Shown here: in pieces, positions 1-11,040 of the stretch
Layout of the letters: each line of letters opens with the position of its first letter
Position numbering within the stretch: the first letter of the stretch is position 1
Source: Clostridium cadaveris
GTDB taxonomy: Bacteria > Bacillota > Clostridia > Clostridiales > Clostridiaceae
Direction: 5' to 3'
Length of the DNA: 64,000 bases
NCBI RefSeq assembly: GCF_020911725.1
Contig: NZ_CP076620.1
Span: 2,360,501 to 2,424,500 of the forward strand
The notes under the pieces: model-generated
Told to the model about the DNA's origin: nothing
The model's database searches: none
What the model saw: the letters and a program-made list of their open reading frames with translations, nothing else
Program-made: the position numbers and the translations under genes

Positions 1-99
1 TTTAGGCAAATCTCCCTTATCATTTATAAGTATAAGTTTTAATCTATCTTTTGCTACATCTTTAGACTTTTGTCTCCCAAACATTTTCATAAAATCCAC
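1..99 (-). CDS. minE: Cell division topological specificity factor MinE (3' part outside window)
   Basis: MinE stimulates the MinD ATPase and moves the MinCD inhibitor away from midcell. Only the first 33 codons are present. The start is a GTG at 97-99, placed 9 bases behind a GGAGG; the protein then reads V-D-F-M-K-M-F-G-R and continues with a K/R-rich stretch and L-I-L-I-N, the usual amphipathic N-terminus and beta strand of MinE. It follows minD by 17 bases as last visible gene of the minCDE group. The fragment is short, but context and start region make the call secure. Confidence 0.85.
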   Translation of the reverse strand, partial: MDFMKMFGRQKSKDVAKDRLKLILINDKGDLPK

Positions 100-116
100 G
101 GTTCTACGCCTCCAAT

Positions 117-914
117 CTATTTCTTAAATAGTTTTTTAAATACTCCCATAAAACCACTTTCCGATGTTTGTTTTAGGTCTAATAATTGAACTTGTTCTCC
201 TAAAATCCTACGGGCTATATTATTGAAGGCCTTTCCAGCTAAAGCTTTATCATCTAAAACAATAGGCTCTCCTTTATTTGTAGATACTGTTATATTTCTA
301 TCATCAGGAACTACTCCTATAAGTTTTACAGAAAGTATTTCTACGATATCACTTACATCCAGCATATCGCCTTTTTTAGTCATATCATAATTTAATCTAT
401 TTACTATTACCTCATAATCTTCTAAGCCTTTTGCTTCAAGTTTTCCAATAACTCTGTCAGCATCTCTTACTGAAGTGATTTCTGGATTTACTACTAATAT
501 AGCTCTATCTGCTCCAACTATAGCATTTTCAAATCCCTGCTCTATACCTGCTGGACAATCAATTATAACATAATCAAATTCCTTTTTTAGTTCTGTAACT
601 AATGATAGCATTTGTGATGTGGATATATCATTTTTATCCCTAGTCTGAGCTGTAGGAAGCATAAATAGGTTAGGCAGTCTCTTATCTTTTATAAGAGCTT
701 GTTTAAGTCTGCATCTATTTTCCATGACATCCATGATAGTATAAACTATTCTATTTTCTAATCCCATCAACACATCTAAATTTCTTAGCCCTGTATCTCC
801 ATCTACAACAACAACAGATTTTCCTAACGCTGCTAAAGCTGTTCCTATATTTGCAGTGGTTGTTGTCTTTCCAACTCCACCTTTACCTGATGTTATTACA
901 ATTGACTCTCCCAT
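117..914 (-). CDS. minD: Septum site-determining ATPase MinD
   Basis: Membrane-associated ParA-type ATPase that recruits MinC and is cycled by MinE. The 265-aa protein opens with the deviant Walker A motif GKGGVGKTTTT, contains VVVDGDTGLRNLD (switch I) and VIIDCPAGIEQG (Walker B), and ends in a Lys/Phe-rich amphipathic helix (GVFKKLFKK), the membrane targeting sequence. The ATG at 914 is preferred over an in-frame codon 18 residues upstream because a GGAGG lies 7 bases before it and MinD normally begins M-G-E-x-I-V-I-T-S-G-K. It lies between minC and minE. Confidence 0.96.
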   Translation of the reverse strand: MGESIVITSGKGGVGKTTTTANIGTALAALGKSVVVVDGDTGLRNLDVLMGLENRIVYTIMDVMENRCRLKQALIKDKRLPNLFMLPTAQTRDKNDISTSQMLSLVTELKKEFDYVIIDCPAGIEQGFENAIVGADRAILVVNPEITSVRDADRVIGKLEAKGLEDYEVIVNRLNYDMTKKGDMLDVSDIVEILSVKLIGVVPDDRNITVSTNKGEPIVLDDKALAGKAFNNIARRILGEQVQLLDLKQTSESGFMGVFKKLFKK

Positions 915-936
915 TTTCTTACCTCCAAAATTCAAT

Positions 937-1569
937 TTATATGTATTTATTAAGTATATATGGTTCAACTACTATTGCACCATCTTTTATCTTCGCTATT
1001 TCCGGGTAGGGTGGCTTTTCTCCTCCCTCAGGTGCTCTTGTTATTATACTGCCTATTTGTATTATTTCTGGCTGCATACAAAAAGCCCCTATTATAGATT
1101 TTTCGTTTCCGGTATATCCTGCATGAACGTGTCCTCTGATAGTTCCTAAAACCATTATATTTCCACCAGCGTAAATCTCAGCTCCTGCATTTACATCCCC
1201 AACTATAACTACATTTCCTACGTACTTTATACACTGTCCCCCTCTAACTGTCTTTCTTATAAATTTAGTTCTTCCTTCATATATTCCTTGAAAGACTTTG
1301 TCCTTTTTATCCTGCTTATTTTCAAAAATACAATCCATGATTTTGAACTCATCAAAAAGAAGATTCTTTAAGTTTGATTGCTCTCTATGAGTAACATTGC
1401 TTGTATCCATACTTAATTTTATAGTAAAGCCCTTATAAAAGCCTTTTCCCCTTTGGAGTTTTGCTACCAAGGCTTCTACTATAGAATCAAAATCTTGGAA
1501 CTTATCTGTATTTATCACAGCAATTAACCCATCTTTATTTCCTTTTATCATTATTCCGTCATCTTTCAT
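937..1569 (-). CDS. minC: Septum site-determining protein MinC
   Basis: Inhibitor of FtsZ ring formation away from midcell. The 210-aa protein has the N-terminal FtsZ-interacting domain (about 1-95) and the C-terminal right-handed beta-helix (about 105-200) with the family signature of regularly spaced Gly, including GGQCIKYVGNVVIVGDVNAG and AGGNIMVLGTIRGHVHAG. A GGAGG seven bases before the ATG fixes the start. It is the first min gene; a terminator-like hairpin separates it from the PBP2 gene, so the min genes may be read by read-through or from a promoter in the short gap. Confidence 0.95.
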   Translation of the reverse strand: MKDDGIMIKGNKDGLIAVINTDKFQDFDSIVEALVAKLQRGKGFYKGFTIKLSMDTSNVTHREQSNLKNLLFDEFKIMDCIFENKQDKKDKVFQGIYEGRTKFIRKTVRGGQCIKYVGNVVIVGDVNAGAEIYAGGNIMVLGTIRGHVHAGYTGNEKSIIGAFCMQPEIIQIGSIITRAPEGGEKPPYPEIAKIKDGAIVVEPYILNKYI

Positions 1570-1655
1570 AGAAATACCTCCAACAAAATAACCTAATCTA
1601 TATATTTCAACATTAATTTAGTAAATTCCTTCAAAAATTCTAATTAAATATAAAA

Positions 1656-1693
1656 ATCCAGTAAAGAACTTTTAATCAAGCTCTTTACTGGAT
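1656..1693 (-). terminator. Hairpin terminator after the PBP2 gene
   Basis: Perfect 12-bp stem, ATCCAGTAAAGA (1656-1667) with TCTTTACTGGAT (1682-1693), followed on the minus strand by a T-rich stretch. It sits directly after the PBP2 stop codon and could also act on the plus strand. Confidence 0.8.
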
Positions 1694-1701
1694 CAAAATT
1701 T

Positions 1702-4521
1702 TTATTGTGCTGCTGGCAATTCATAATTAAATCTTGGAGTATATCCTGGATATTCTTTTTGAAGTCTTTCTTTAAAGTAAGACTCATATACAGCTCTAGC
1801 AACGTTCGCAGCTTCTCCTCCGTGACCACCATCATAAATAACTACTGTTATAGCTATTTCCGGGTTATCAACTGGTGCAAAACCAGTATATACAGCGTAA
1901 GAAGTTCTTCCAACTGCTTCCTGTACTCCACCTTCTCTGAAGGTAGCACTACCTGTTTTACCTGCAGTTCTCATAGGAAACCCTTGGAACGCATATCTTG
2001 CTGTACCATCATTAGTTGTAGCTGACATACCATCTTTTACTATCTGTAATGTCTTTTGGCTTATCCCAACGTCCTCAATAAGTCTTGGCTTTATATCTTC
2101 AACAACTTCTCCATTAGAGTTTAAAATCTTATCTACAAGATGCGTTTCATATCTCTTTCCACCATTAGCAACAGTAGACATAAAGTTTACCATTTGAAGT
2201 GGAGTATATTCATTTATACCCTGTCCTATAGCTGTATTAAGTATATTCGCCGGAGTAATTATTTCTGTACGTTTATCAAAAACTACATATTGTCCTAATG
2301 CGAAACTCATAGATTCTATATCCTTTTTGCTATACTTTGATTTTTCTTCATCTGAAAGTAAGTTTATATAGTTGCTTATTAAACCTTGAAGGTCTTGAGT
2401 GAAGACTTTGTGTTCTTCTCCCTTTCTCTTGTCATCTATATCACTTAAAAGCTTCTCTCTAACAGCAGACTTTATAGCTTCTTTCCCATTTGCTATATCT
2501 TTGCTGTCTCCGTCTTTCTTTCCTATATCCAATGAAGTAAATCTGTAGCCCGCATAATATCCGTCATTAAGAATTCTTACTACATCATACTTTGAAGTTG
2601 CAGCAACGGCCCTCTTTATCTTGTCATAACTGAAAGTCTGCCCCATTGGATTTTCTGTAATCTCAATTCCAGTTGTAGAGTCTGTTCCTTCCTTACTTCC
2701 AAGTCCAAATTTCCAAGCATACCTAGCTATTATGTCTAATCCGAATTGCTGTTGTAATCTATAACCAACTTCAAAGAAATAATAGTTACAAGAAACAGCT
2801 ATTGCTTTTCTCATATCTGTAGGTCCATGTGTCTGTCCACTACTATTATATATATCATCTGCACCCTTAAAAGTCTTTATATCATCATATTTATTAAATA
2901 TACCCACGTCATTTACTATTGTATTCTCATCAACTACACCTTCTTCAAGACCTGCTATTGCAGTTAAAATCTTAAATGTAGATCCTGGTGCAACCAATCC
3001 TTGGGTAGCGTAATTAAATGTATACTTAGGATACACGTCAAACGGATCTTTTCTTACACTCCCATCTTTAAAGTTATCATCCACAGGGAAGATATAGTCT
3101 AAAGTATTTTCATTTACACCAGCCTCTGAAATAACAGTGTTTTCAGGAAGTCCCATTTTCTTAATATACTCTTTTCCAAACTTCTCTAAGTTAGGGCTAA
3201 AATAAGTTTCAACCTGCTCAGTTGTAAGCTTTCCTGAAGTAGCAAATAGGTTAGGATCATAACTTGGCAGTGATACCATGGAGATAATCTCACCAGTGTT
3301 AACATTCTCTACCACAACAGCTCCCCTATTGGCATTTTTTACATTCAGCCCATCTCCAAGTCTCCCTCTACTTTGAAGGCTTGACATTACTTCCTTTAAG
3401 GATTGCTCTGCAGTATACTGAACATCTTTATCTATTGTAAGCTGTACATTTTGTCCTGGTGATGCAGCTAAACTAAATAGCTCCTCAGTTTTCTTACCTT
3501 GACTGTTTACTTTTACTACATTCCCACCTTTTCTACCACGAAGTCTATCTTCAAATGCAGATTCTATTCCGTTTTTGCCTATCATATCCGTAGATACATC
3601 ATAGCCTCTTTCCTCATACTTATCTTTCTGATCTGTACTTATGGAACCTAAATATCCTATTACAGCTGAAGCTAAATCCTTATATGGATAAACTCTTGTA
3701 GGCTGCATAACAACATCTATTCCTGGAAGTACACTTGCTTTCTGCATGAAAATCAAAGATGATTCTTTTTTTATATCACTTGCTATAACAACAGGCTTAT
3801 ATCCTGTAAATCTCTGCATCTTCATAGCATCTCTAACAACTATATACTTTCTAACTTCTTCTAGAGAATACTTTTTAAGAAGCATTTCTTTTACATCTGC
3901 TCCAGTAATCTTCTGCTTCTTTATATCATCAGATGTTAATCCAACCATTCTATAAAGTTCATAATCTATTATGAGTTTATCAAATACTTCCTCTGGAGTT
4001 ATTTCCATCATAGCTTCATTTATGGCTGTCTTTTGATCATCAGTAAGTTCATCCTTTTGATTAGGATAAAGTTTTTTCTTTATAACATCGTCCAAACCTC
4101 TGTCAATCTTAAATCTTCTTTCCATAGCTTTTCTTGTATCTGGATCAGAAGAGTTAAATTCAAACCTATATGGATTTATTTTTACAGCAAGGTCATCTAC
4201 AAGTGTCTCTCCTGTCTCATCAAGAAGTTTGAATGTGTCTCTCAGCGTGTCAAATATAAACTTATTATTTTCTTCTGTTTCATTAAATACTACCATATAG
4301 CTCTGTTCAGATTTTGCAAGAACAGCCCCATTTTTGTCTAGTATCATTCCTCTCGGTGCTGTATCAACAATTTGTCTTACAGAACTGCTATTAGCTTCTT
4401 CTTTGTAATTCTCATGGTTTATAATTTGAATATAAATAAGCCTAGTGACTATGGCCGAAAATATAAGTACCATAACAACAATCATAAAATTGTATCTATT
4501 AAAACTTTTCTTCTTTTTCAT
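1702..4521 (-). CDS. mrdA: Penicillin-binding protein 2 (elongation-specific transpeptidase)
   Basis: Class B PBP that cross-links peptidoglycan for sidewall elongation, working with RodA and MreBCD. The 939-aa protein has one N-terminal membrane helix (about 12-32), a dimerisation domain with the R-G-M/R-D motif region (TAPRGMILDKNG), and the transpeptidase motifs S514-T-F-K, S577-C-N and K855-T-G-S. The long insert between dimerisation and catalytic domain makes it longer than Gram-negative PBP2, as is usual in clostridia. It is last in the mreBCD-mrdA series, followed by a terminator. Confidence 0.95.
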   Translation of the reverse strand: MKKKKSFNRYNFMIVVMVLIFSAIVTRLIYIQIINHENYKEEANSSSVRQIVDTAPRGMILDKNGAVLAKSEQSYMVVFNETEENNKFIFDTLRDTFKLLDETGETLVDDLAVKINPYRFEFNSSDPDTRKAMERRFKIDRGLDDVIKKKLYPNQKDELTDDQKTAINEAMMEITPEEVFDKLIIDYELYRMVGLTSDDIKKQKITGADVKEMLLKKYSLEEVRKYIVVRDAMKMQRFTGYKPVVIASDIKKESSLIFMQKASVLPGIDVVMQPTRVYPYKDLASAVIGYLGSISTDQKDKYEERGYDVSTDMIGKNGIESAFEDRLRGRKGGNVVKVNSQGKKTEELFSLAASPGQNVQLTIDKDVQYTAEQSLKEVMSSLQSRGRLGDGLNVKNANRGAVVVENVNTGEIISMVSLPSYDPNLFATSGKLTTEQVETYFSPNLEKFGKEYIKKMGLPENTVISEAGVNENTLDYIFPVDDNFKDGSVRKDPFDVYPKYTFNYATQGLVAPGSTFKILTAIAGLEEGVVDENTIVNDVGIFNKYDDIKTFKGADDIYNSSGQTHGPTDMRKAIAVSCNYYFFEVGYRLQQQFGLDIIARYAWKFGLGSKEGTDSTTGIEITENPMGQTFSYDKIKRAVAATSKYDVVRILNDGYYAGYRFTSLDIGKKDGDSKDIANGKEAIKSAVREKLLSDIDDKRKGEEHKVFTQDLQGLISNYINLLSDEEKSKYSKKDIESMSFALGQYVVFDKRTEIITPANILNTAIGQGINEYTPLQMVNFMSTVANGGKRYETHLVDKILNSNGEVVEDIKPRLIEDVGISQKTLQIVKDGMSATTNDGTARYAFQGFPMRTAGKTGSATFREGGVQEAVGRTSYAVYTGFAPVDNPEIAITVVIYDGGHGGEAANVARAVYESYFKERLQKEYPGYTPRFNYELPAAQ

Positions 4522-4536
4522 CTCATCACCTATGCT

Positions 4537-5034
4537 TTAAAATTTCCATTGCTTTTTCATAAAAGGTTTTTCACAAAGTCTATATACTCTTTTATACATG
4601 AAAAAGCTTAGAACTATGGAATATACACTGCTTATAAGGATTGAACTTATATCCATCTTTATTTTTAAAACATATAAGATGGTAAAAATAGCAAATCCTT
4701 TTAATAAGCACAAAACAAATGTACCTATAACTGGTATCAGTCTTTTTTCCTTGAAGATGTTTTCTCCTATTTTGCAAGCTAAAATGCATAAAAGCATGTT
4801 TGTAAGAGCATTTAGTCCCATACCATTAAACATATATAAGTCTTGAAGAAGTCCAGAAAACACTCCAATTATAACTGCATCTTTGTAATCATTTATAAAT
4901 GAATAGCTTAACACAAATACAAATAGTAAACTTCCATAATTTCCACCTATACTAAAAAATGGCACAACAGTATTGTCTAATATTAAAAATAGAATACAGA
5001 GAGCTATTAGGGTTAATTTCTTTGCATAGTTCAT
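4537..5034 (-). CDS. mreD: Rod shape-determining membrane protein MreD
   Basis: Small polytopic membrane protein of the elongasome. At 165 aa it has the usual size and five or so hydrophobic segments (about 8-25, 30-48, 55-75, 95-120, 130-150), with the family-typical GVFSGLLQDLYMFNGMGLNALTN region. It begins one base after the mreC stop, so translation is probably coupled; its own ribosome site is weak (purine-rich, no GGAGG). Identity rests on size, hydrophobicity and position between mreC and the PBP2 gene. Confidence 0.9.
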   Translation of the reverse strand: MNYAKKLTLIALCILFLILDNTVVPFFSIGGNYGSLLFVFVLSYSFINDYKDAVIIGVFSGLLQDLYMFNGMGLNALTNMLLCILACKIGENIFKEKRLIPVIGTFVLCLLKGFAIFTILYVLKIKMDISSILISSVYSIVLSFFMYKRVYRLCEKPFMKKQWKF

Positions 5035-5035
5035 A

Positions 5036-5881
5036 TTAATACTTTATTTCTCTCTTATCTTTTGGCACTATTACCATAAGTTCTTCTAACTTATTATAGT
5101 CCACATATGGTTCTACAATGGCTACTTTCATAAGCTTAACCTTATCCTCAGTAACACCTATAACCTCTCCAATCTTTATATCTTTAGGATATATATTTCC
5201 GCTTCCTGAGGTTAGTATTACGTCTCCTTCTTTTACTTCCGAAGTTAGAGGGAGGTTATATACTTTTGCTAAAAGTCTACCATTTGAATCTCTGTATCCA
5301 GTAACTATTCCTACAGTTTCCCTAGTGCTCTCTACTAAGGCAGCAACTGCTATATTTTCATTGGTAAGTGACTGTACTATTGCCCAATTCAAAGCCACAG
5401 AAGTTACCTGTCCAACTAATCCTTTAGCTGCTACAACAACCATACCTTTTTCTAGTCCATCATTTTTTCCTCTGTCTATTGTATAACCATCTAAAAAGCT
5501 GTTTCCAGCATTCCCTATTATGTTACATGTCAAATATTCGTACTCTGACTTTTGATCCTTGAAATTTACTAAATCTCTTAATCTTTCATTTTCATTTTTT
5601 AAAGATCTATATTCTATTGCCATACTTTCAAGTTCATTATTTTTCTTTTTAAGTTCTTCATTTTCCTTTTTTACATCTGAAAAATTAACGGCAAACTCAC
5701 CAAAATTTTTTATAGAATTGCTTATATTATAAAAAACTTTCTGCACCGGATTTAATGCACCGGTAACTCCATCTTCTACGAAACTCCTACTATCCCTCTT
5801 AATACTAATTCCAATTAATCCTAAAAATGCAACTGACAGTACCACTACAGTAACTGCCAGTTTGTTTTTAAAGAACTTCAT
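5036..5881 (-). CDS. mreC: Rod shape-determining protein MreC
   Basis: Periplasm-side/extracytoplasmic scaffold that activates PBP2 in the elongasome. The 281-aa protein has an N-terminal membrane anchor (about 8-25), a coiled coil (about 62-110, rich in KKENEELKKKNNELE-type heptads) and the beta-barrel pair with motifs GMVVVAAKGLVGQV and LTSGSGNIYPKDIKIGEV. A GAGG overlapping the mreB stop region supplies its ribosome site. Gene order mreB-mreC-mreD is the standard one. Confidence 0.95.
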   Translation of the reverse strand: MKFFKNKLAVTVVVLSVAFLGLIGISIKRDSRSFVEDGVTGALNPVQKVFYNISNSIKNFGEFAVNFSDVKKENEELKKKNNELESMAIEYRSLKNENERLRDLVNFKDQKSEYEYLTCNIIGNAGNSFLDGYTIDRGKNDGLEKGMVVVAAKGLVGQVTSVALNWAIVQSLTNENIAVAALVESTRETVGIVTGYRDSNGRLLAKVYNLPLTSEVKEGDVILTSGSGNIYPKDIKIGEVIGVTEDKVKLMKVAIVEPYVDYNKLEELMVIVPKDKREIKY

Positions 5882-5883
5882 AA

Positions 5884-7609
<1,726 letters not shown>

Positions 7610-7664
7610 TACAATTCTCCTTTTCTATAACCCATCCCAATATTACCTATATAATTCGCTAAAA

Positions 7665-8237
7665 CTACTTTAAAGTTAATGTATCTATTAGTTTCTTAAG
7701 CTTATTTAACGGAAGTCCTACAACATTGTAGTAACAGCCATGTATTTCTTCTACAAATACTCCAGCAAGACCTTGAATACCATAAGCTCCTGCCTTATCC
7801 AAAGGTTCCTTTGTCTTAACATAGTTTAAAATCTCCTCATCACTAAGCTGAGAAAACTTTATGCTCGTCATTGCGAAATCACTTAGAGTAGTGAGTTCTG
7901 GAGTTTTTATTACAGTAATGCCCGAGTAAACCTCATGAGTTCTTCCACTCAGTGCTTTTATCATGTTAATAGCTTCTTCTTCGTCAGAAGGCTTACCTAA
8001 CACCTTATGGTCTAATGATACAATTGTGTCAGCACCTATAACCAAAGCTTCCTCTGAAATATTTTTTGCAATATCCATAGCTTTGTTATAGGAAAGTTCC
8101 TTAACATACCCTCCAAAATCTCCTTGAAAGTTGATACTATTTTCGTCAAAATCACTAATTTTAACATCAAAATTTTGTGTTATCCTACTTAAAAGTTCTC
8201 TTCTTCTTGGAGAAGATGAGGCTAAAATTATATTCAT
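7665..8237 (-). CDS. maf: Maf family nucleoside triphosphate pyrophosphatase
   Basis: Cleaves non-canonical or modified nucleoside triphosphates to monophosphates; linked to septum control in Bacillus. The 190-aa protein begins MNIILASSSPRRRELL, the Maf nucleotide-binding signature, and has the conserved ADTIVSLD and GKPSDEEEA motifs plus KAGAYGIQG near the C-terminus. The ATG at 8237 is preferred over a GTG three codons upstream, since AGGAA lies 9 bases before the ATG but directly abuts the GTG. Confidence 0.95.
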   Translation of the reverse strand: MNIILASSSPRRRELLSRITQNFDVKISDFDENSINFQGDFGGYVKELSYNKAMDIAKNISEEALVIGADTIVSLDHKVLGKPSDEEEAINMIKALSGRTHEVYSGITVIKTPELTTLSDFAMTSIKFSQLSDEEILNYVKTKEPLDKAGAYGIQGLAGVFVEEIHGCYYNVVGLPLNKLKKLIDTLTLK

Positions 8238-8417
8238 CCTGACCACTTCCTAGCTTATTACTCAGAGCTTACTTCTCATACCATTGTAATGGTCCAAGCA
8301 ATATAAACTCATTATACTTCATCTTATATAGTTTACCATTTAATATTTTCTTAAACAAGTATCTTAGGATGTTTTTAAGAAATTTTAAAGTTTATTAAAA
8401 TACTCTACACGAAAATA

Positions 8418-8460
8418 GAAAACCATAGAAAAACTTATCAAAAAGTTCCTTCTATGGTTT
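8418..8460 (-). terminator. Terminator after the SPOR-domain gene
   Basis: AACCATAGAA (8421-8430) pairs perfectly with TTCTATGGTT (8450-8459). It lies just after the stop codon of the SPOR gene on the minus strand and is followed there by TTTTCGTGT. The remaining 180 bases up to maf show nothing that can be named. Confidence 0.75.
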
Positions 8461-8464
8461 CACT

Positions 8465-9193
8465 TTATTTCTTAAATTTTTTCATTATTCCAAATAATTC
8501 AGTATAATATTTTTCAATATCTGACTTTAATATTTCATCTGGAAGTTTTAATGTATAATCCTTAAGTTCCTGCAAAAGCTCCTTATTACTTCCATCTCCT
8601 TCTGCTTCCTTAAGGTCCTTTGTCCATTCTTTTATAGTTGTTGCTGATATTGATTTTACACCTTCATCTTCTAATTTATTATATATTTTTCTATTTGCAT
8701 CGCAAATCTCTCCGATTTCTGCATTATATAAATTATCATTTCCAAAATCAAAACTTACCTTTACAGGCGAAAGCCCTTCCTCTGTAAGTTTTTTTACAAC
8801 TTCATTACACTTTTCTTCTTCGTAAATTCCAACTACCACTCTAAAACCATCATTTTCTCCATATAAAAATACAGGATATTTTCCATTAAGCTTATTCTTA
8901 AGCTGTTCAGCGTTTGCCTTTTCCTTAAAAAATCCACATTGAACTGAATAGAGCTTAACGCCCTTCTGAACATTTTCCTCATTCTTCTTTTCCTCACCTG
9001 TATTTTCTTTCTCTTCAGTTACAATATTGCTTCCATTATTATTTCCTTCATCTTTAGGCATTTTGTCTTTGAATAAAAGCCTTGACATCATAGTTCCTAT
9101 CAAAAAGGCAGCAAAAATAATTATAATCCCCATAAATAATATATTAAGAAATGAGTTGTTTTTCTTTTTATTATTATATCTTGTGTATTTCAT
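8465..9193 (-). CDS. SPOR-domain membrane protein
   Basis: Bitopic protein of unknown precise role; SPOR domains bind denuded peptidoglycan glycan strands, usually at septa. The 242-aa protein has a basic N-terminus, a membrane helix (about 14-38), a charged Glu/Lys/Asn-rich linker (about 42-75), and a SPOR domain (about 78-150: KLYSVQCGFFKEKANAEQLKNKL ... FRVVVGIYEEE). The C-terminal 90 residues are helical and unassigned. It has its own terminator and lies next to the cell-shape cluster, in keeping with a wall-related task. Confidence 0.85.
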   Translation of the reverse strand: MKYTRYNNKKKNNSFLNILFMGIIIIFAAFLIGTMMSRLLFKDKMPKDEGNNNGSNIVTEEKENTGEEKKNEENVQKGVKLYSVQCGFFKEKANAEQLKNKLNGKYPVFLYGENDGFRVVVGIYEEEKCNEVVKKLTEEGLSPVKVSFDFGNDNLYNAEIGEICDANRKIYNKLEDEGVKSISATTIKEWTKDLKEAEGDGSNKELLQELKDYTLKLPDEILKSDIEKYYTELFGIMKKFKK

Positions 9194-9318
9194 TTTCCAT
9201 CCCTCTCTTTCTAAAATACTGAATCCTAATAGAAATGTATATTAAGATTTCATATAAGTATCTAATTACCTATATATAAAATATTTATTAGAGAAGTTTG
9301 ATTTTTATACTAAAAAAA

Positions 9319-9341
9319 GACCGACATTTTTTACGCCGGTC
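9319..9341 (-). terminator. Terminator after the NlpC/P60 gene
   Basis: GC-rich stem GACCG/CGGTC with A-T rich loop, followed on the minus strand by seven T. It lies about 35 bases after the stop codon of the NlpC/P60 gene. Confidence 0.85.
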
Positions 9342-9376
9342 TCAAAATAATTTTAAATTGCTTAAAATAAATCTTT

Positions 9377-9964
9377 CTAATTAAGATATCTTCTAGCACC
9401 TGCATATCTAGTGCTATAATAGCTTTGAGATAAATCACTTATAGTTATTCTTCCTCCACCGCTAGATGCGTGAATAAATTCTCCACCACCTATATACATT
9501 CCAACATGAGATATTGGTCCCTCGGTATTAAAGAATATTAAATCTCCTGCTCTCAAATTTTCTCTTGATACACTCTTTCCCATTGAGTACTGAGATCCTG
9601 TGTAATGAGGAAGGCTCACTCCAAATTTAGCATATACATAAGCAGTAAAACCTGAGCAATCAAAAACTCTAGGACCTGAACCACCCCATACATAAGGACG
9701 TCCCAAAAAATTTTTCGAATAAGCTACAACTGAAGCTCCTGTGCCACTTCCACCTCGCGAAAGAACCTTAGATCCCACTATAGTATTATAAGAACTTTCT
9801 CTATCCTCTGCTTTAGGAACTTTTATCACCTTGTCGGTAGATAAATTTGTTGCCCTTATAACTACTCCCTTTTCATCTTTTGCCGTGGTGTCTGCCTTTG
9901 CTCCCTGATATCCTAGTACTATAAAAAGGCACAAAGGTACTATAAATTTTACAAGTCGTTTCAT
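9377..9964 (-). CDS. Secreted NlpC/P60 endopeptidase
   Basis: Peptidoglycan hydrolase cutting stem peptides (gamma-D-Glu to diamino acid bonds in this family). The 195-aa precursor has a signal peptide (about 1-24, ending in AKA), a linker, and an NlpC/P60 domain from about 78 to the end. The catalytic residues are seen as FDCSGF (Cys), SHVGMYIG (His) and FIHASS (polar third residue His). There are no SH3 or LysM binding domains, so it is a minimal secreted enzyme. Monocistronic, with a strong terminator. Confidence 0.92.
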   Translation of the reverse strand: MKRLVKFIVPLCLFIVLGYQGAKADTTAKDEKGVVIRATNLSTDKVIKVPKAEDRESSYNTIVGSKVLSRGGSGTGASVVAYSKNFLGRPYVWGGSGPRVFDCSGFTAYVYAKFGVSLPHYTGSQYSMGKSVSRENLRAGDLIFFNTEGPISHVGMYIGGGEFIHASSGGGRITISDLSQSYYSTRYAGARRYLN

Positions 9965-10122
9965 AATAGTTTCCCCCCATTATTCCTAAGTATATAAACA
10001 ATTTTTTTCAATAGCTTTTAAGCTTAAAATTCTTCTTTTAAAAAATTTAATATGAAGCATAACATCTCCCCATATAAATATTCTATAAAAAATTCTATAT
10101 CCCTTCACTGCATAAAAAAACT

Positions 10123-10791
10123 TTAATGCGTGTCCATATGTATTGCTTTCTTAAATAATATCCCTGAGATAGATGTAGATATTACAAGTATTATTATAGG
10201 TACAATAAAACTTGGTGACAATGGATTTAATACACTTTCTCCCATTATTGAATAACATAAAGTTTCCGGAACAACACCTATAAGAGATGCCGCTATAAAG
10301 CTTGTATACTTTATGTCCGTAAGACCGCAGGCATAGCTTAATGGGTCATAAGGAAGTATTGGTGGAAGTCTTAATAGAAGCAAAATCAGGAATCCTCTTT
10401 CCTTTAAATTAAACTTATGCTTTATAGCTCTGCTCTTTAAAATTTTGTCTACAACATCTTTCCCCAAAATTCTAGATAAGAAAAATGCTATTGTTCCCGA
10501 TATAAAAAAACCAAGCATATTTATCAAAAAACCTTTTACGGGTCCAAATAGTATTCCTGCTGCTACTGACATAACAGCTGATGGAAATACAAGCAAAAAT
10601 GGCTTCAACGAAAATGCAACCAAAAATATACAGCTAGAGCTTTTATTTTTGCTCCTTAAAAACTCAATAAGTTCAGGCAAATTCTTCAGTCTATGTAGCA
10701 TATGTCTATTTGAAAAAATAAATGAAGCTACTGCTATTATTAATATTAGAGTCAAAATCTTTAATATTGTTTTTAATTTGTAATTGTTCAC
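10123..10791 (-). CDS. TVP38/TMEM64 (VTT domain) membrane protein
   Basis: Integral membrane protein of the DedA-related VTT family; members have been tied to lipid scrambling or transport, but the function here is unknown. The 222-aa sequence has an N-terminal helix (about 8-28), a re-entrant loop region with FPSAVMSVAAGILFGPVKG, the conserved RLPPILPYDPLSYACGLT motif and a C-terminal helix. The start is a GTG with AGGAG nine bases before it; the candidate promoter at 10862-10890 gives a leader of about 64 bases. Confidence 0.88.
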   Translation of the reverse strand: MNNYKLKTILKILTLILIIAVASFIFSNRHMLHRLKNLPELIEFLRSKNKSSSCIFLVAFSLKPFLLVFPSAVMSVAAGILFGPVKGFLINMLGFFISGTIAFFLSRILGKDVVDKILKSRAIKHKFNLKERGFLILLLLRLPPILPYDPLSYACGLTDIKYTSFIAASLIGVVPETLCYSIMGESVLNPLSPSFIVPIIILVISTSISGILFKKAIHMDTH

Positions 10792-10861
10792 TGATGATTT
10801 CTCCTAATCTATTCTATAAAATATACTATTCATAATTCATTTTTTTATAACACACCAATAT

Positions 10862-10890
10862 ATTATATCTTGTAAATAAATATATAACAA
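10862..10890 (-). promoter_or_regulatory. Sigma-A type promoter of the VTT gene
   Basis: On the minus strand TTGTTA (10885-10890) and TATAAT (10862-10867) are separated by 17 bases, about 65 bases before the GTG start of the VTT gene. Confidence 0.6.
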
Positions 10891-10957
10891 TTATATTTTC
10901 CTTAAATCCTAAGCACTTTTTGCTTTCTATATAAAAATAACAAAAAAAAATAAAACA

Positions 10958-10978
10958 CCTAAGTTCCACTCACTTAAG
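10958..10978 (-). terminator. Terminator after the 58-aa winged-helix gene
   Basis: On the minus strand CTTAAGT pairs with AACTTAGG (one G-T pair), followed by a run of T interrupted once. It lies 60 bases after the stop codon of the small gene at 11041-11217. Confidence 0.7.
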
Positions 10979-11040
10979 ATTTAACGGAATGGTACCAAGG
11001 CGTTTACTCTTCATTAAATTATTTTTTATATCCTATGTTT

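Noticed and set aside
856-1149. 97-codon plus-strand frame over minC/minD
   Set aside because: Antisense to two certain genes, aromatic-rich translation without domain features, no ribosome site.
1705-2025. Open frames of 60-120 codons antisense to PBP2, mreC, polA, etfA, GH20 and the permease genes
   Set aside because: They lie wholly inside strong genes in other frames, lack ribosome sites and have low-complexity composition; they are shadows.
10985-11003. T-box-like GGAATGGTACCAAGGCG on the plus strand
   Set aside because: It resembles the T-box GGUACC motif only partly, there is no stem I or terminator after it, and no plus-strand gene follows for 700 bases.
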